From positions 4,069,501 through 4,133,500 of the forward strand of contig NZ_CP012945.1 of the NCBI RefSeq assembly GCF_001402915.1: DNA of 64,000 nucleotides. The letters are read 5' to 3'. The notes beneath the pieces were generated by a model. The model had not been told where the DNA came from and did no database searches. It saw nothing but the letters and a program-made list of their open reading frames with translations. This stretch comes from Devosia sp. A16. Lineage in GTDB: Bacteria > Pseudomonadota > Alphaproteobacteria > Rhizobiales > Devosiaceae. Shown piece by piece: positions 9,119-17,731 of the stretch. The position numbers were made by a program, and so were the translations under genes. Each line of letters opens with the position of its first letter. Position 1 is the stretch's first letter.

Positions 9119-9214
9119 CACCGGGTCATCCCCGCGAAAGCGGGGAGCTCCGTTTGCGATGGTGCGTAAGGCCAAGAAAACAGAGGGTCCCGCTTTCTCG
9201 GGAATGACCCGGTG
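9119..9214. repeat. Intergenic inverted repeat, family B
   Basis: Outer arms CACCGGGTCAT (9119-9129) and ATGACCCGGTG (9204-9214) are perfect complements. Inside are imperfectly paired GC-rich blocks around CCCGCGAAAGCGGG and TCCCGCTTTCTCGGG. The 237 bp gap 9051-9287 holds no gene. A second copy of the family lies at 39722-39858. Confidence 0.8.
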
Positions 9215-9287
9215 GTTGGGCACGGGGCCGGCCAGACCAAGGGACCGTGCCTTTGCAGCGTCGAGCGGTGAAACGATCTAGTCCGGC

Positions 9288-10232
9288 TCAGGCGGCCTTG
9301 GGGCGGCGCTTCAGCAGCCGCCGGACGAACTCGGCGATCGGGCCGACATCTTCGTCGGTATTGAGCAGGGCAGGGGACCCCGAGCCTTCGATCACGTAGC
9401 CCTCGGCATCGCGCCGGCGGCGCAGCATCTCCTCGAAGGTTTCGCGGCGAAGCTGCTCGGTCAGTTGCGTGCGCATCAGCAGCAGCGGCGAATGGGCCAA
9501 TGCCTCATAGAGCGGCCACTGCGGCACCAGGATATCGTCGTGCTCGAAGGCTTCGAGCAGTTTGGCCAGGTGCGCGTCGAACAGGGCGCGAACCCGGTTG
9601 CGCTTGTCGAGATAATGGGTGCGGGCCGCGAGGACGTCCAGCAGCCCTTCCGGCGCGGCCGGATAGTCCGGCGCCAGCATACGGCGCGCCATGGTGCGAA
9701 AGCCCGCTTCGGAGCGGTTTCCCTCGAGATCTCTGAGATTGTTGCGCAGGCGGACCAGGCCACGCGGGTCGGAGACCGGTCCGGCATCGACGAGAACGGC
9801 GCCCAGCACCGATTTGGGGCGCTCTGCCGCCAGTGCCATCACCACCTGGCCGCCATAGCCCTGGCCGACGAAGATGCCGCCATCGACCGCCAGGGCCGCC
9901 AGCACCTGGATCAGATCGAGGGCGTCGACGGTCGAGATGTAGCGCGACTTGTCGGTCCGATCCGAGGAGCGGCCGCGACCCTTGAGGTCGACCAGCACCA
10001 CCGGCCAGTCGTCGCCATAGACGCTATGGAAGCGGTTCGCGAAATCCGCGAAGTCGGTCATGTTGCGCTGGTAACCGGGCACGCAGACCAGGGGAACGCG
10101 CCCCACCGCAAGCCGCCCTGAAATGTGCACCGCCACCTGCTCGTCCGCCGGCCCGACGGTGTACCGGGTCACCGGCAGGGCAGCGAAGCTCGGATGGTCG
10201 TCAGGCGGCAGGCGCGGGCGCGAGAACATCAT
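9288..10232 (-). CDS. Alpha/beta-hydrolase-fold protein with a lost catalytic triad
   Basis: The 314-residue protein shows the fold markers: a V-P-G-Y-Q oxyanion region near residue 51, VVLVDLKGRGRS near 78-89, and the nucleophile elbow near 123-127. The elbow reads G-Q-G-Y-G, so glycine 125 replaces the catalytic serine. Where family members have an Asp near R-x-x-x-S-D and a final G-H-A/S-P-x-L, this protein reads TQLTEQL and GSGSPALL. The Asp and His positions therefore also appear replaced. There is no signal peptide. It is probably not a hydrolase and more likely has a binding or regulatory role. It is convergent with the gene to the left and shares orientation with the transglycosylase upstream. 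Confidence 0.8.
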   Translation of the reverse strand: MMFSRPRLPPDDHPSFAALPVTRYTVGPADEQVAVHISGRLAVGRVPLVCVPGYQRNMTDFADFANRFHSVYGDDWPVVLVDLKGRGRSSDRTDKSRYISTVDALDLIQVLAALAVDGGIFVGQGYGGQVVMALAAERPKSVLGAVLVDAGPVSDPRGLVRLRNNLRDLEGNRSEAGFRTMARRMLAPDYPAAPEGLLDVLAARTHYLDKRNRVRALFDAHLAKLLEAFEHDDILVPQWPLYEALAHSPLLLMRTQLTEQLRRETFEEMLRRRRDAEGYVIEGSGSPALLNTDEDVGPIAEFVRRLLKRRPKAA

Positions 10233-10295
10233 CGAGCAATAGCAGAGTTTGGCGACACCCGAAGTGCCGGTTGCGCAATTCCCACCTGTTGTCGA

Positions 10296-12428
10296 TCAGC
10301 CGGGGATCTTGCGCAGCGCTTCGCCGATACTCACGTCGTCCTTGCCGAGCCGCGCCCGGTAAACCAGGTAGTTGCCCAGCACCCGCTTCACATAGGTCCG
10401 GGTTTCCTGCACCGGGATCAATTCCACCCACACCACGGGGTCGATCGCGTCGGAGCGCGGATCGCCGAATGTCTTCACCCATTTGCGCGCGTTGCCGGCG
10501 CCGGCGTTGTAGGCAGCGGCGGCAAGCAGCAGCGAACCATCGAAGCGTTCGAGCTGCGCCTTGAGGTAGGTCGAGCCGAGCAACGTATTGTACTCAGCGT
10601 CGCTGGTGAGGCGGCTCGCCGAGTACTTCACCCCGAGCTTCCCGGCGGTTTCCTTGGCGGTTGCCGGCATCAGCTGCATCAGGCCGCGGGCACCGGCCGA
10701 CGAGATGGCGTCGACCTGGAACCGGCTCTCCTGCCGGGTGATCGCGTAGATGGCGGCGTGGTCCATCGAGGCCAGCTTGGTGCTGGGCAGGCCATCCTTG
10801 GGGAAGTTGAACAGATCGAGCGGAATGCCACGCTTCTCGGAGGTGTCGGCGATGGCGATGGCCAGGTGGTGCGCGTCAAGCGTCTGAGCGAGGCGCGCTG
10901 CCAGTAACAGGTCGGCGCCGTCGGTGAAGCCATCGGCGAAACTGCGCAGCAGGGGGACGGCGAGCTCCTTGTGGCCGTTATCGGCGAGGGCCCGCACGGC
11001 CCGCACTAGCTCGCGGCCTTCGAAGCCGGCCTCGGCCTCTTTCCATGCCGGCATGTCGCGGAGTTCGGTCGACGACTTGCCGAGGGCCGAGCGGGCGAGC
11101 TGGCCGTAATAGATCGTCCCGAACGCGGCAGCCTTGGTGAAGGCCTCCTTGGCCCCGGCCTCGTCACCCAGCGCCTGTCGGGCGCGACCGAGCCAATAAT
11201 TGGCCTGCGTCACCGAATCCGGCAGCGTCGAGTGCTTCGTCATCTCCTCGAAATGCGGCGCGGCGGCTTTCGCATCCTTGAGGAAAGCCAGCGCGATCCA
11301 GCCGGCGTGGAAATGCGCTTCCACCAACCGGCCTTCCGGCCCTTCGCGATAGCCGTCGGCGGCGCGATAGGCGCGCTTCACCTCGCCCAGCGCCAGCAAC
11401 TGGCGGGCGAGCGCCCGGCGTTCGTACCAGAATTCTTCTGCGTCGGGCGGAATGCCCTTGGCCTTGTCGAGCCAGTTGATGGCCTCGTCCCACAGCTCGA
11501 ACTGCCGCGCGCGCTGGGCCCGGCTGAACTGATAGACCGAGTTGGTGCGCATCGAAGGATCGACCGCGTCGAGCAGCTTCTTGGCATCCTTGGCGTTGCG
11601 CGACACGGCGTTGCGGGCGACGGCCAGCGATTTCTGCGCCGACGTCATGTATGGCATCAGCCGCTCGACGCCGCTGGCGCGGTCGTGCATCATCAGGTGC
11701 ACCGCCCGCGCCCAATGCGCCTCGCGATCGATCAGGCTTCCGAGCTTGTCGAGCACCCGGGTTTCGGTCGCCTTGTCGAGGAAGTTCTCGGTCCAGATGG
11801 CGCGGGCGATGCGGGTGGCCCGGTCCTTCTGCCCGGCTGCGAGATAGGCTTCGGCGAGAGCAATCTGCGCTGCAAGCGTGTTGGGCATGGCGCCGCCCAG
11901 TTGCTTGATCAGCGTCGGGCCGTCGGCTTTTTCGCGGAGCAAAGCCTGCTCCAGTCGCGTCCTGAACACGGCGCCCTTGGCAAAATCGGGCGCGTCGGCG
12001 ATGAAGTCCTGCACCGAGGCCGCCGGAACCTCGCCATTGCCATAGTAGATTGCCGCCCACTGAACGGCTCGGCGCTCCACCGCATCGGTGAGGCTGCGAG
12101 CCAGCTCATAGGCTTCCGGCTGTTTGCCTTCGGCAAGCAGGTCGAGGGCCTGGGTGAACTGGCTCGACGCTGACGGCGCACTGGCCTGAGGCTTGCTTTC
12201 GATCGAGCCGGTGGTCACCGGATCGACCAGCGAGGCCTGCACCGCGGGCATCAGCGGGGTTGGCCGGGCGACCGGCACCACCACATCGGCACTGGTCGAG
12301 TCGTTGGCGCGCGACAGCACGATCGGCAGCGTTGCAGCGCCGAGCACGCCAAGGGCGACAACTCCTGCAGCGATCAGGCGTCCCGCGCCTCTCGCAACAA
12401 CCATGGTAACCGTCCTGTTGGTCCGCAA
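10296..12428 (-). CDS. Soluble lytic murein transglycosylase (Slt70-like)
   Basis: This 710-residue periplasmic enzyme cleaves the MurNAc-GlcNAc bond with formation of 1,6-anhydro-MurNAc. An N-terminal hydrophobic segment (residues about 15-40) is a signal peptide or anchor. A long alpha-helical superhelix (about 60-530) follows, as in Slt70. The C-terminal SLT domain carries the catalytic glutamate in TRQESRF (near residue 565), then SSAGARGLMQLMPATA and AYNAGAGN. The start could also be the internal ATG about nine codons in (MVVARGAG), which gives a more compact signal sequence. The gene stands alone. Confidence 0.9.
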   Translation of the reverse strand: MRTNRTVTMVVARGAGRLIAAGVVALGVLGAATLPIVLSRANDSTSADVVVPVARPTPLMPAVQASLVDPVTTGSIESKPQASAPSASSQFTQALDLLAEGKQPEAYELARSLTDAVERRAVQWAAIYYGNGEVPAASVQDFIADAPDFAKGAVFRTRLEQALLREKADGPTLIKQLGGAMPNTLAAQIALAEAYLAAGQKDRATRIARAIWTENFLDKATETRVLDKLGSLIDREAHWARAVHLMMHDRASGVERLMPYMTSAQKSLAVARNAVSRNAKDAKKLLDAVDPSMRTNSVYQFSRAQRARQFELWDEAINWLDKAKGIPPDAEEFWYERRALARQLLALGEVKRAYRAADGYREGPEGRLVEAHFHAGWIALAFLKDAKAAAPHFEEMTKHSTLPDSVTQANYWLGRARQALGDEAGAKEAFTKAAAFGTIYYGQLARSALGKSSTELRDMPAWKEAEAGFEGRELVRAVRALADNGHKELAVPLLRSFADGFTDGADLLLAARLAQTLDAHHLAIAIADTSEKRGIPLDLFNFPKDGLPSTKLASMDHAAIYAITRQESRFQVDAISSAGARGLMQLMPATAKETAGKLGVKYSASRLTSDAEYNTLLGSTYLKAQLERFDGSLLLAAAAYNAGAGNARKWVKTFGDPRSDAIDPVVWVELIPVQETRTYVKRVLGNYLVYRARLGKDDVSIGEALRKIPG

Positions 12429-12606
12429 TAGAAGTCCAACAAGGTGCCCCCGCCCTTGCAGTGCCCCAGACTTTGCACGCGGCGCGTGAACGTTTGGTTA
12501 GCCACTCGGTCCTTGTGGGTGTACGCCGCGCCCTCTATCGACAGCTTGCTTGTCGCGCCGCACGAGAAAAACTATGGTGCGCGATTGTGGCCCCCCGATG
12601 ATCGGG

Positions 12607-12629
12607 ATGTGGCCATGTTCTGGCCACAT
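12607..12629. promoter_or_regulatory. Perfect dyad upstream of dapA
   Basis: ATGTGGCCA (12607-12615) and TGGCCACAT (12621-12629) are perfect complements around five bases. The dyad lies 64 bases before the dapA start in the 265 bp divergent gap 12429-12693. It could be an operator or an mRNA hairpin. It has no T tract and does not resemble a lysine riboswitch. Confidence 0.45.
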
Positions 12630-12693
12630 GGCCCCACCAACCACAGCTGCGACCGCCAAGGGGCGGCGCCATACGACGAGGAACTGACCCGAA

Positions 12694-13575
12694 ATGTTGC
12701 GAGGTTCGATCACAGCGCTCATCACTCCGTTTGCGAACGGGGCGCTGGACGAGAAAGCCTTCAGCAACTTCGTCGATTGGCAGATCAACGAGGGTTCGCA
12801 CGGGCTGGTGCCGGTCGGCACCACCGGCGAAAGCCCGACCGTCAGCCATGAAGAGCACCGTCGTGTCATCGAGATCTGTGTCGAGGTGACGGCAAAGCGC
12901 GTGCCGGTGATCGCCGGCGCCGGCTCGAACTCGACGGCCGAGGCCGTGTCGCTGGCGCGCTTTGCCGAGGATGTCGGTGCCGACGCCGTGCTATCGGTCG
13001 TGCCCTACTACAACAAACCGACCCAGGAAGGGATGTTCCAGCACTTCTCCGCCGTAGCGTCGGCGACGGCGCTGCCGATCGTGCTCTATTCCGTACCGGG
13101 CCGCACGGTGGTCGATCTCAGTGTCGACACCATCGTGCGCCTCAAGGAGGCGCATCCGAACATCCTCGGCGTCAAGGATGCCACCGCCAACATGGAGCGG
13201 GCCAGTGCGCAGCGCATGCGTCTGGGGGCAGATTTCATCCTGCTCTCGGGCGAGGATGTCACGGCGCTCGGCTTCAATGCGCATGGCGGCCACGGCTGCA
13301 TCTCGGTGACCTCCAATGTCGCACCGCGCCTCAGCGCACTGTTCCAGAACGCCTGCCAGCAGGGCAATTTCTCCGAAGCCCTGGCGCTGCAGGACAAGCT
13401 GTTCCCGCTGCACAAGGCGTTGTTCCTCGAGAACAATCCGGGTGGTGTGAAATATGCGGCGGCCCGGCTCGGGCTCTGCCGCAACGAGTTCCGCCTGCCG
13501 GTGGTGCCGGTGTCCAAGGACAACGAAAAGGCGATCGACGCGGCCTTGTCGCACGCGGGCCTGCTGCCCAACTAA
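12694..13575 (+). CDS. dapA: 4-hydroxy-tetrahydrodipicolinate synthase
   Basis: DapA condenses pyruvate with L-aspartate semialdehyde, the first committed step to lysine and meso-diaminopimelate. The 293-residue length is normal. The (beta/alpha)8 barrel shows the GTTGES phosphate/pyruvate motif near residue 44, [11 protein letters not shown], the catalytic tyrosine in LYSVPGRT (near 132) and the Schiff-base lysine in GVKDAT (near 161). It is cytoplasmic. smpB follows 83 bases later in the same direction. Diaminopimelate supply fits the wall-enzyme genes nearby. Confidence 0.96.
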   Translation: MLRGSITALITPFANGALDEKAFSNFVDWQINEGSHGLVPVGTTGESPTVSHEEHRRVIEICVEVTAKRVPVIAGAGSNSTAEAVSLARFAEDVGADAVLSVVPYYNKPTQEGMFQHFSAVASATALPIVLYSVPGRTVVDLSVDTIVRLKEAHPNILGVKDATANMERASAQRMRLGADFILLSGEDVTALGFNAHGGHGCISVTSNVAPRLSALFQNACQQGNFSEALALQDKLFPLHKALFLENNPGGVKYAAARLGLCRNEFRLPVVPVSKDNEKAIDAALSHAGLLPN

Positions 13576-13583
13576 GGAGCTAG

Positions 13584-13630
13584 TAGCGAATAGGGGGACG
13601 CCCCGCGGCCGCTTGTTTGGCTATTCGCTA
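13584..13630 (+). repeat. Inverted repeat between dapA and smpB
   Basis: TAGCGAATAG (13584-13593) and CTATTCGCTA (13621-13630) are perfect complements around a 27-base GC-rich spacer that contains GGGGACGCCCCGCGGCCGC. It may be a transcript-end or attenuation hairpin between the two genes. There is no clear T run. Confidence 0.45.
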
Positions 13631-13658
13631 TTCGCCAAACACCATTCGCTCGGAAACC

Positions 13659-14150
13659 ATGGCCAAGTTACCCAACAAACCGGCGATGATCGTCACCGGC
13701 CCGATCGCGGAAAACCGCCGGGCCCGCTACGATTACGAGATCACCGACACGCTCGAGGCTGGCATCGTGCTGACCGGCACCGAGGTGAAGTCGCTGCGCA
13801 CCGGCAAGGCCCAGATCACCGAGGCCTACGCTTCGCCGGAGCGCGGCGAGTTGTGGCTGATCAATGCCCACATCCCGGAATACCTGCAGGCCAACCGCTT
13901 CAACCACGAAGAGAAGCGCCCACGTAAGCTGCTGGTGAAAAAGAAGGAACTGGCGCGCCTCAGCCAGGATGTCGAACGCGCCGGCAACACCATCGTGCCG
14001 ATGAAGCTCTATTTCAACGAGCAGGGCCGCGCCAAGCTGCTGATCGGCGTCGGCAAGGGCAAGAAGAGCTACGACAAGCGCGAGACCGAGCGCAACCGCG
14101 ACTGGAACCGTGACAAGTCGCGGATCATGAAAGAAGGCGGGCGAGGGTAG
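13659..14150 (+). CDS. smpB: SsrA-binding protein SmpB
   Basis: SmpB binds tmRNA and brings it to stalled ribosomes for trans-translation. The 163-residue protein has the characteristic [24 protein letters not shown] and a basic C-terminal tail ([20 protein letters not shown]) that enters the decoding centre. The ATG at 13659 is chosen because it gives the family-typical N-terminus ([12 protein letters not shown]). An in-frame start at 13617 would lie in the preceding inverted repeat. dapA-smpB adjacency is common in this order. Confidence 0.95.
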   Translation: MAKLPNKPAMIVTGPIAENRRARYDYEITDTLEAGIVLTGTEVKSLRTGKAQITEAYASPERGELWLINAHIPEYLQANRFNHEEKRPRKLLVKKKELARLSQDVERAGNTIVPMKLYFNEQGRAKLLIGVGKGKKSYDKRETERNRDWNRDKSRIMKEGGRG

Positions 14151-14220
14151 TCCCGCCTCGTTCGCTGTCGCTGGGCATTGGATAAGGCCAGGTCTTTAGT
14201 CGCAATTCCCGACCGAGAGA

Positions 14221-14344
14221 GACTGCCCCCTCCCGGCCTCCCCCATAAAGGGGGAGGTGAAGAGTCGAGGCTCTGTCTTCGATCGCGCCAAATGCACCAG
14301 AGGGGCACCTCCCCCATAATGGGGGAGGATGGGAGGGGGCAGTC
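14221..14344. repeat. Intergenic inverted repeat, family C
   Basis: Arms GACTGCCCCCTCCC (14221-14234) and GGGAGGGGGCAGTC (14331-14344) are perfect complements. Each is followed inside by a small hairpin of the CCTCCCCCAT/AGGGGGAGG type. This fills the 232 bp gap between the convergent smpB and the secreted hydrolase gene. Related copies lie at 28881-28980 and 59414-59440. Confidence 0.8.
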
Positions 14345-14382
14345 TGCTCCCTTTCCATCGCCTCGCATTGTCGAGTTGTTCC

Positions 14383-15273
14383 TTACTTCAGCGCCTCGCT
14401 GAAGAACTTCGCGAACGAACTCTCCACCAGGGCGCTGACTTCGGGCTGGTCGCTGTAGAAGCCATAACCGTGATCAGCCTCGGGGACGAGCACGATCGAG
14501 GCGGCGGGGTAGGCGGCGACGACGGCCTCGTTCTCGGCCGGCTTGATCACCTCGTCCTTGTCGCCGTGCACCACCAGCATGGCGCCCTTGTAGGCACTGA
14601 TGCTCTCGAGCGGCTTCGAAGCGAGAAGCTCGTCGAACCATTGCTTGCTCAGCTTCTGCTGCTGCCCGAACATTGTGGTGTAGTCGGCATAGCCCTTGTC
14701 GCTGGAAGCTTCGGCATAGAGTCGCTCGTACTCGGCTTCCGATCCGCCGGCGAAGAACAGCAGCAGGTCCTTGCCCGGATTGGCGGATGGAGCGAGCAGG
14801 CCCATCGCCTTGTAGGGGTTGCCTTCGGATTCGCCGATGGTCAGCGCGATCCGGCCGCCCATGCTGTAGCCGAGAATACCCAGTCGGTTCGGGTCGGCGG
14901 GAAAGTTCGCCAGCAGGTAGGCGAGGCTGGCGTTCGAGTCCGAGATCATGTTGCTGAGGTAGCCCTCGGTGAAGGACTCCTTGCTGTCGCCGCTACCGGG
15001 GAAATCCATGCGGATGGTCAGGATGCCGGCATCCGCCAGCGCCTTGGCGAGGCGGGTGAAGCCGCCGCCTTCCTGCCTGCCGCCACCGTGACCGTGGTTC
15101 ATCACCACCGCGGGGAAGGGGCCCTCGCCGTCCGGAACCACCACCGTCGCCGGCACGGCGCGGGCGCCGTTCATCACGGTGACCTCGCTCACTGTCTCCG
15201 CCTGCGCGGCCGTTCCGGCCAAGAGGGCGAACGAGGCGGCCAATATCGACAGTCCGGTCTTCACGGCATGCAT
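14383..15273 (-). CDS. Secreted alpha/beta hydrolase, dienelactone-hydrolase-like
   Basis: The 296-residue protein starts with a Sec signal peptide (residues 1-25, ending GTAAQA). It has an oxyanion segment NHGHGGGR near residue 59, the nucleophile elbow G-Y-S-M-G near 145, an Asp in HGDKDEV and the histidine in ADHGYGF close to the C-terminus. This is an intact Ser-Asp-His triad, unlike the hydrolase-fold protein at 9.3 kb. It probably acts as a periplasmic esterase or lactonase. The substrate is not deducible. It stands alone between repeat-containing gaps. Confidence 0.85.
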   Translation of the reverse strand: MHAVKTGLSILAASFALLAGTAAQAETVSEVTVMNGARAVPATVVVPDGEGPFPAVVMNHGHGGGRQEGGGFTRLAKALADAGILTIRMDFPGSGDSKESFTEGYLSNMISDSNASLAYLLANFPADPNRLGILGYSMGGRIALTIGESEGNPYKAMGLLAPSANPGKDLLLFFAGGSEAEYERLYAEASSDKGYADYTTMFGQQQKLSKQWFDELLASKPLESISAYKGAMLVVHGDKDEVIKPAENEAVVAAYPAASIVLVPEADHGYGFYSDQPEVSALVESSFAKFFSEALK

Positions 15274-15370
15274 AGGCGCTTCCTTTTGGAGTGTTGAGAA
15301 AAACAGCGTGAGAAGGTTGTCATCCGGAATCTGCGGATGTCAACGAAGGCCGGATGTCGATGAGGGCCGT

Positions 15371-16006
15371 TCATCCCCGGATCGCTGCGGCCGCGCGCCC
15401 CACCACATCCTCGAACATCTGCGTGGTCAGCACCCCGGTATTGGTGTTGTAGCGCGAGCAGTGATAGCTGTCGAACAGTGTGGCGCCGCCAGAAAGCCGG
15501 TGTTCGGCGCCATGGCCGAACGCGAACCTGGCGCGCTTTTCCCCCAGGGTCGTCAGCAGTGAATCGTGGGCGATACGGCCGAGTGCCAGGAAGGCGCGCG
15601 GCCGATGATGGGCGATTGCGGCGCCGAGAAACGGCCGGCAGGTTTTGATTTCGTCGCCGGTCGGCTTGTTCTGTGGCGGCACGCATCGCACCGCGTTGGC
15701 GATGAGGACGTGCTGCAATTCCAGCCCGTCATCGGGGCGCTGCCGGTAGTGCCCGGTGGCGAGTCCGAACTTCTTGAGCGTGGCGTAGAGCAGGTCGCCG
15801 GCATAGTCCCCGGTGAACGGGCGGCCGGTGCGGTTGGCCCCTTTGAGGCCAGGCGCGAGGCCGACGATCATCAGGCCTGGATGCTCATCCCCCCAGGTCG
15901 GCACCGGCGCGTTAAAGAAATCCGGGTAGGCGCGCTGGTTGTCGTGGCGAAACGCCACGAGACGCGGGCAGCGCGGGCAGTCGTGCGGCGGGTTGGTTTC
16001 GGGCAA
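15371..16006 (-). CDS. Uracil-DNA glycosylase, family 5 (UDGb)-like
   Basis: The protein has the family-5 active-site loop GLAPGLKGANRTGRPFTGD and a C-terminal SYHCSRYNTNTG segment, which corresponds to the family's S-x-H-P-S-x-x-N-x-x-T-G-R motif. Four cysteines (CPRC near the start; NAVRC and KTC in the middle) should bind a [4Fe-4S] cluster. It removes uracil and related deaminated bases from DNA. A TTG start at 16006 is proposed. The frame stays open to a TTG at 16078, but that stretch lies inside an intergenic repeat copy (16026-16095), so the extra 24 residues are doubtful. The conserved Pro of the C-terminal motif is Cys here. Confidence 0.82.
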   Translation of the reverse strand: MPETNPPHDCPRCPRLVAFRHDNQRAYPDFFNAPVPTWGDEHPGLMIVGLAPGLKGANRTGRPFTGDYAGDLLYATLKKFGLATGHYRQRPDDGLELQHVLIANAVRCVPPQNKPTGDEIKTCRPFLGAAIAHHRPRAFLALGRIAHDSLLTTLGEKRARFAFGHGAEHRLSGGATLFDSYHCSRYNTNTGVLTTQMFEDVVGRAAAAIRG

Positions 16007-16025
16007 TGGGTACCGTCGAGTGGAG

Positions 16026-16095
16026 CAGCATGAGGGAAAGGTCTCCCGACTTTTCCGGCGCGCGCGCGCGACAATCAAGCGATTCCAGCATTGCC
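16026..16095. repeat. Intergenic repeat, family A
   Basis: The core GGGAAAGGTCTCCCGACTTT followed by TCCGG and CGCGCGACAATCAAG resembles the better conserved copies at 17549-17653 and 59690-59755. The order within the copy is a GAAAAG-type arm, a short loop, a CTTTTCCGG arm and then a CGACAA-A-AAAG-like tail. Confidence 0.65.
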
Positions 16096-16123
16096 CGCCG
16101 GTCGAACGAGAATGCCGGGGAAC

Positions 16124-16735
16124 TCAACTGCCCTTGTGGTCCGCCGTCGCCATGGCGCGGTCGACGGGGGCGGCGCGCTCCGCGGGTGCCGACGCGCGCT
16201 CGGGCGGCGGCGTACGTCCCACGGTCTTGGCCAGATCGGCAACATCCATGAAGAAGTCCGCCTGTCGGCGCAGGTCGTCGGCGATCATCGGGGTCGGCGT
16301 GGTCAGCGTCGAAACCACCGTGACACGCTTGCCCTTGCGCTGCAGCGCCGCGACCAGAGCGGTGAAATCGCCATCGCCGGAGAACAGCACCAGATGATCG
16401 TAGTACTGGCTCATCTCCAGGGCATCGACGGTAAGTTCGATGTCCATGTTGCCCTTGATCTTCCGGCGTCCCGACGCATCGGTGAACTCCTTGGCCGGCT
16501 TGGTGACGACGGTGAAGCCATTATAGTCGAGCCAATCGATGAGCGGTCGGATCGAGGAGTATTCCTGGTCTTCGACCAGGGCGGTGTAGTAGTAGGCGCG
16601 CAGCAGGTAGGCCTTGGACTGAAACTCGGCGAGCAGCCGCCGGTAATCGATGTCGACGCCTATGGCCTTGCTGGTGGCGTAGAGATTGGCCCCATCGATG
16701 AAGAGAACTGTCTTCTCGCGCGGATCAATTGACAT
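16124..16735 (-). CDS. NYN domain protein (LabA/DUF88-like, putative RNase)
   Basis: The 203-residue protein is a PIN-like NYN fold. Acidic metal-site residues occur in LFIDGANLY (near residue 12), KGNMDIELTVDAL (near 94) and FSGDGDF (near 118). The last 40 residues are Pro/Ala-rich and probably disordered. Family members are Mg-dependent ribonucleases acting on RNA in the cytoplasm. The gene is divergent from rpoZ, an arrangement common in Hyphomicrobiales. Confidence 0.85.
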   Translation of the reverse strand: MSIDPREKTVLFIDGANLYATSKAIGVDIDYRRLLAEFQSKAYLLRAYYYTALVEDQEYSSIRPLIDWLDYNGFTVVTKPAKEFTDASGRRKIKGNMDIELTVDALEMSQYYDHLVLFSGDGDFTALVAALQRKGKRVTVVSTLTTPTPMIADDLRRQADFFMDVADLAKTVGRTPPPERASAPAERAAPVDRAMATADHKGS

Positions 16736-16935
16736 GCCCGTTCTCCTGACCGGGGCGGCCGGCCTCTCAGGCTGCCCGGCATAAACTATCGTTGGCTTAC
16801 CGCTAGGATCGAAGGGTAGCCTATTTAAGGCGTGGTCCGCTCCCTAAGTTCGGAATACGCGCTTAATCCCGGGAATTTGCAATCCCCATAAATTTGGAGG
16901 GAGCCGGTCGGGTTTCGAGTTATGAGCCCAAGTCA

Positions 16936-16956
16936 TTGTTTCGTCACACGAAACAA
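16936..16956. promoter_or_regulatory. Perfect 9-bp dyad in the NYN-rpoZ divergent gap
   Basis: TTGTTTCGT (16936-16944) and ACGAAACAA (16948-16956) are perfect complements around CAC. The 347 bp gap 16736-17082 contains no gene. The dyad could be an operator shared by the divergent genes. Confidence 0.4.
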
Positions 16957-17019
16957 AAACTGCGTAGATCGCGCTTGGTTGTGGCAAAAACACGCTGTTG
17001 TGTAGCGGGGGCGAGAACC

Positions 17020-17048
17020 TTGCTCCCATCGGTCGGCTCGTGTATGAG
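17020..17048 (+). promoter_or_regulatory. Possible sigma-70 promoter of rpoZ
   Basis: TTGCTC (17020-17025) and TATGAG (17043-17048) are separated by 17 bases. The -10 box is 34 bases before the GTG start of rpoZ. The match is moderate. Confidence 0.4.
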
Positions 17049-17082
17049 GACCCCTTGATCCCACAACATCCTGGAGACGTAC

Positions 17083-17451
17083 GTGGCCCGCGTCACCGTC
17101 GAAGACTGCATTGAAAAGATCGAGAACCGCTTCGATCTCGTGCTGATGTCCGCGCACCGCGCTCGCATGATCTCGGCCGGCTCGTCGATCACCGTCGATC
17201 GCGACAACGACAAGAACCCTGTCGTGGCGTTGCGCGAGATCGGCGATGGCACCATTTCTCCCGAGGACCTGCGCGAGGATCTGATTCACTCGCTGCAGAA
17301 ATATGTCGAGGTCGACGAGCCCGAGAAGCACGCTGCGCCGCTGCTCGATGCCAACGCCGACGAAGACAGCGACACCTTCGATACCATCTCGGAAGACGAA
17401 CTGCTGCGCGGTATCGAATCTCTCGCCCCGCCGGAGCGTCGCGACGATTGA
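17083..17451 (+). CDS. rpoZ: RNA polymerase omega subunit
   Basis: The 122-residue protein begins [20 protein letters not shown] and contains the conserved A-x-x-R-A segment ([11 protein letters not shown]) and the VALREI motif of omega. Omega binds beta' and assists RNA polymerase assembly. In this order it is also tied to the stringent response. The start is GTG at 17083, preceded by TGGAG. An acidic C-terminal tail (residues 85-122) is typical of alphaproteobacterial omega. The Rsh gene follows, as usual. Confidence 0.95.
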   Translation: MARVTVEDCIEKIENRFDLVLMSAHRARMISAGSSITVDRDNDKNPVVALREIGDGTISPEDLREDLIHSLQKYVEVDEPEKHAAPLLDANADEDSDTFDTISEDELLRGIESLAPPERRDD

Positions 17452-17482
17452 TCGTCGCCTGATCTCGCATATATAGTCTTGA

Positions 17483-17513
17483 GGCGTCGGGCGTTTCCGC
17501 CCGGCGCCTTTTT
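17483..17513 (+). terminator. Rho-independent terminator of rpoZ
   Basis: An 11 bp stem with one G-U pair (17483-17493 with 17498-17508) closes a four-base loop and is followed by TTTTTG. Confidence 0.9.
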
Positions 17514-17548
17514 GTTTGCATCGTCGCTCGCGCGGGATCAGGAAGTGT

Positions 17549-17653
17549 CCTGGAGCGTTTTCAGGAAAAGTTGCAGACTTTTCCGGTTCGAGAACGTGAC
17601 CAAACCAAAGACCTGGAGCATCTCACCGTTTCAGAATAACGGTGAGATGCTCT
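17549..17653. repeat. Intergenic repeat, family A, with a 15-bp perfect hairpin
   Basis: The first half has the family core GGAAAAGTTGCAGACTTTTC. The second half is a perfect 15 bp inverted repeat (17616-17630 with 17638-17652) around a seven-base loop. It lies 80 bases before the rsh start and accounts for most of the gap 17452-17731. Confidence 0.85.
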
Positions 17654-17731
17654 GGGACGGTTCCGGGCAATCTCGCGCCGTTGCGACGTAAGCCGCCGAG
17701 GCGGGGCCGCGTAGGAGAGTGCGGCAACCCT

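Noticed and set aside
12429-12693. Lysine riboswitch before dapA
   Set aside because: The gap lacks the conserved multi-stem junction and core sequences of the L-box. Only a simple dyad is seen.
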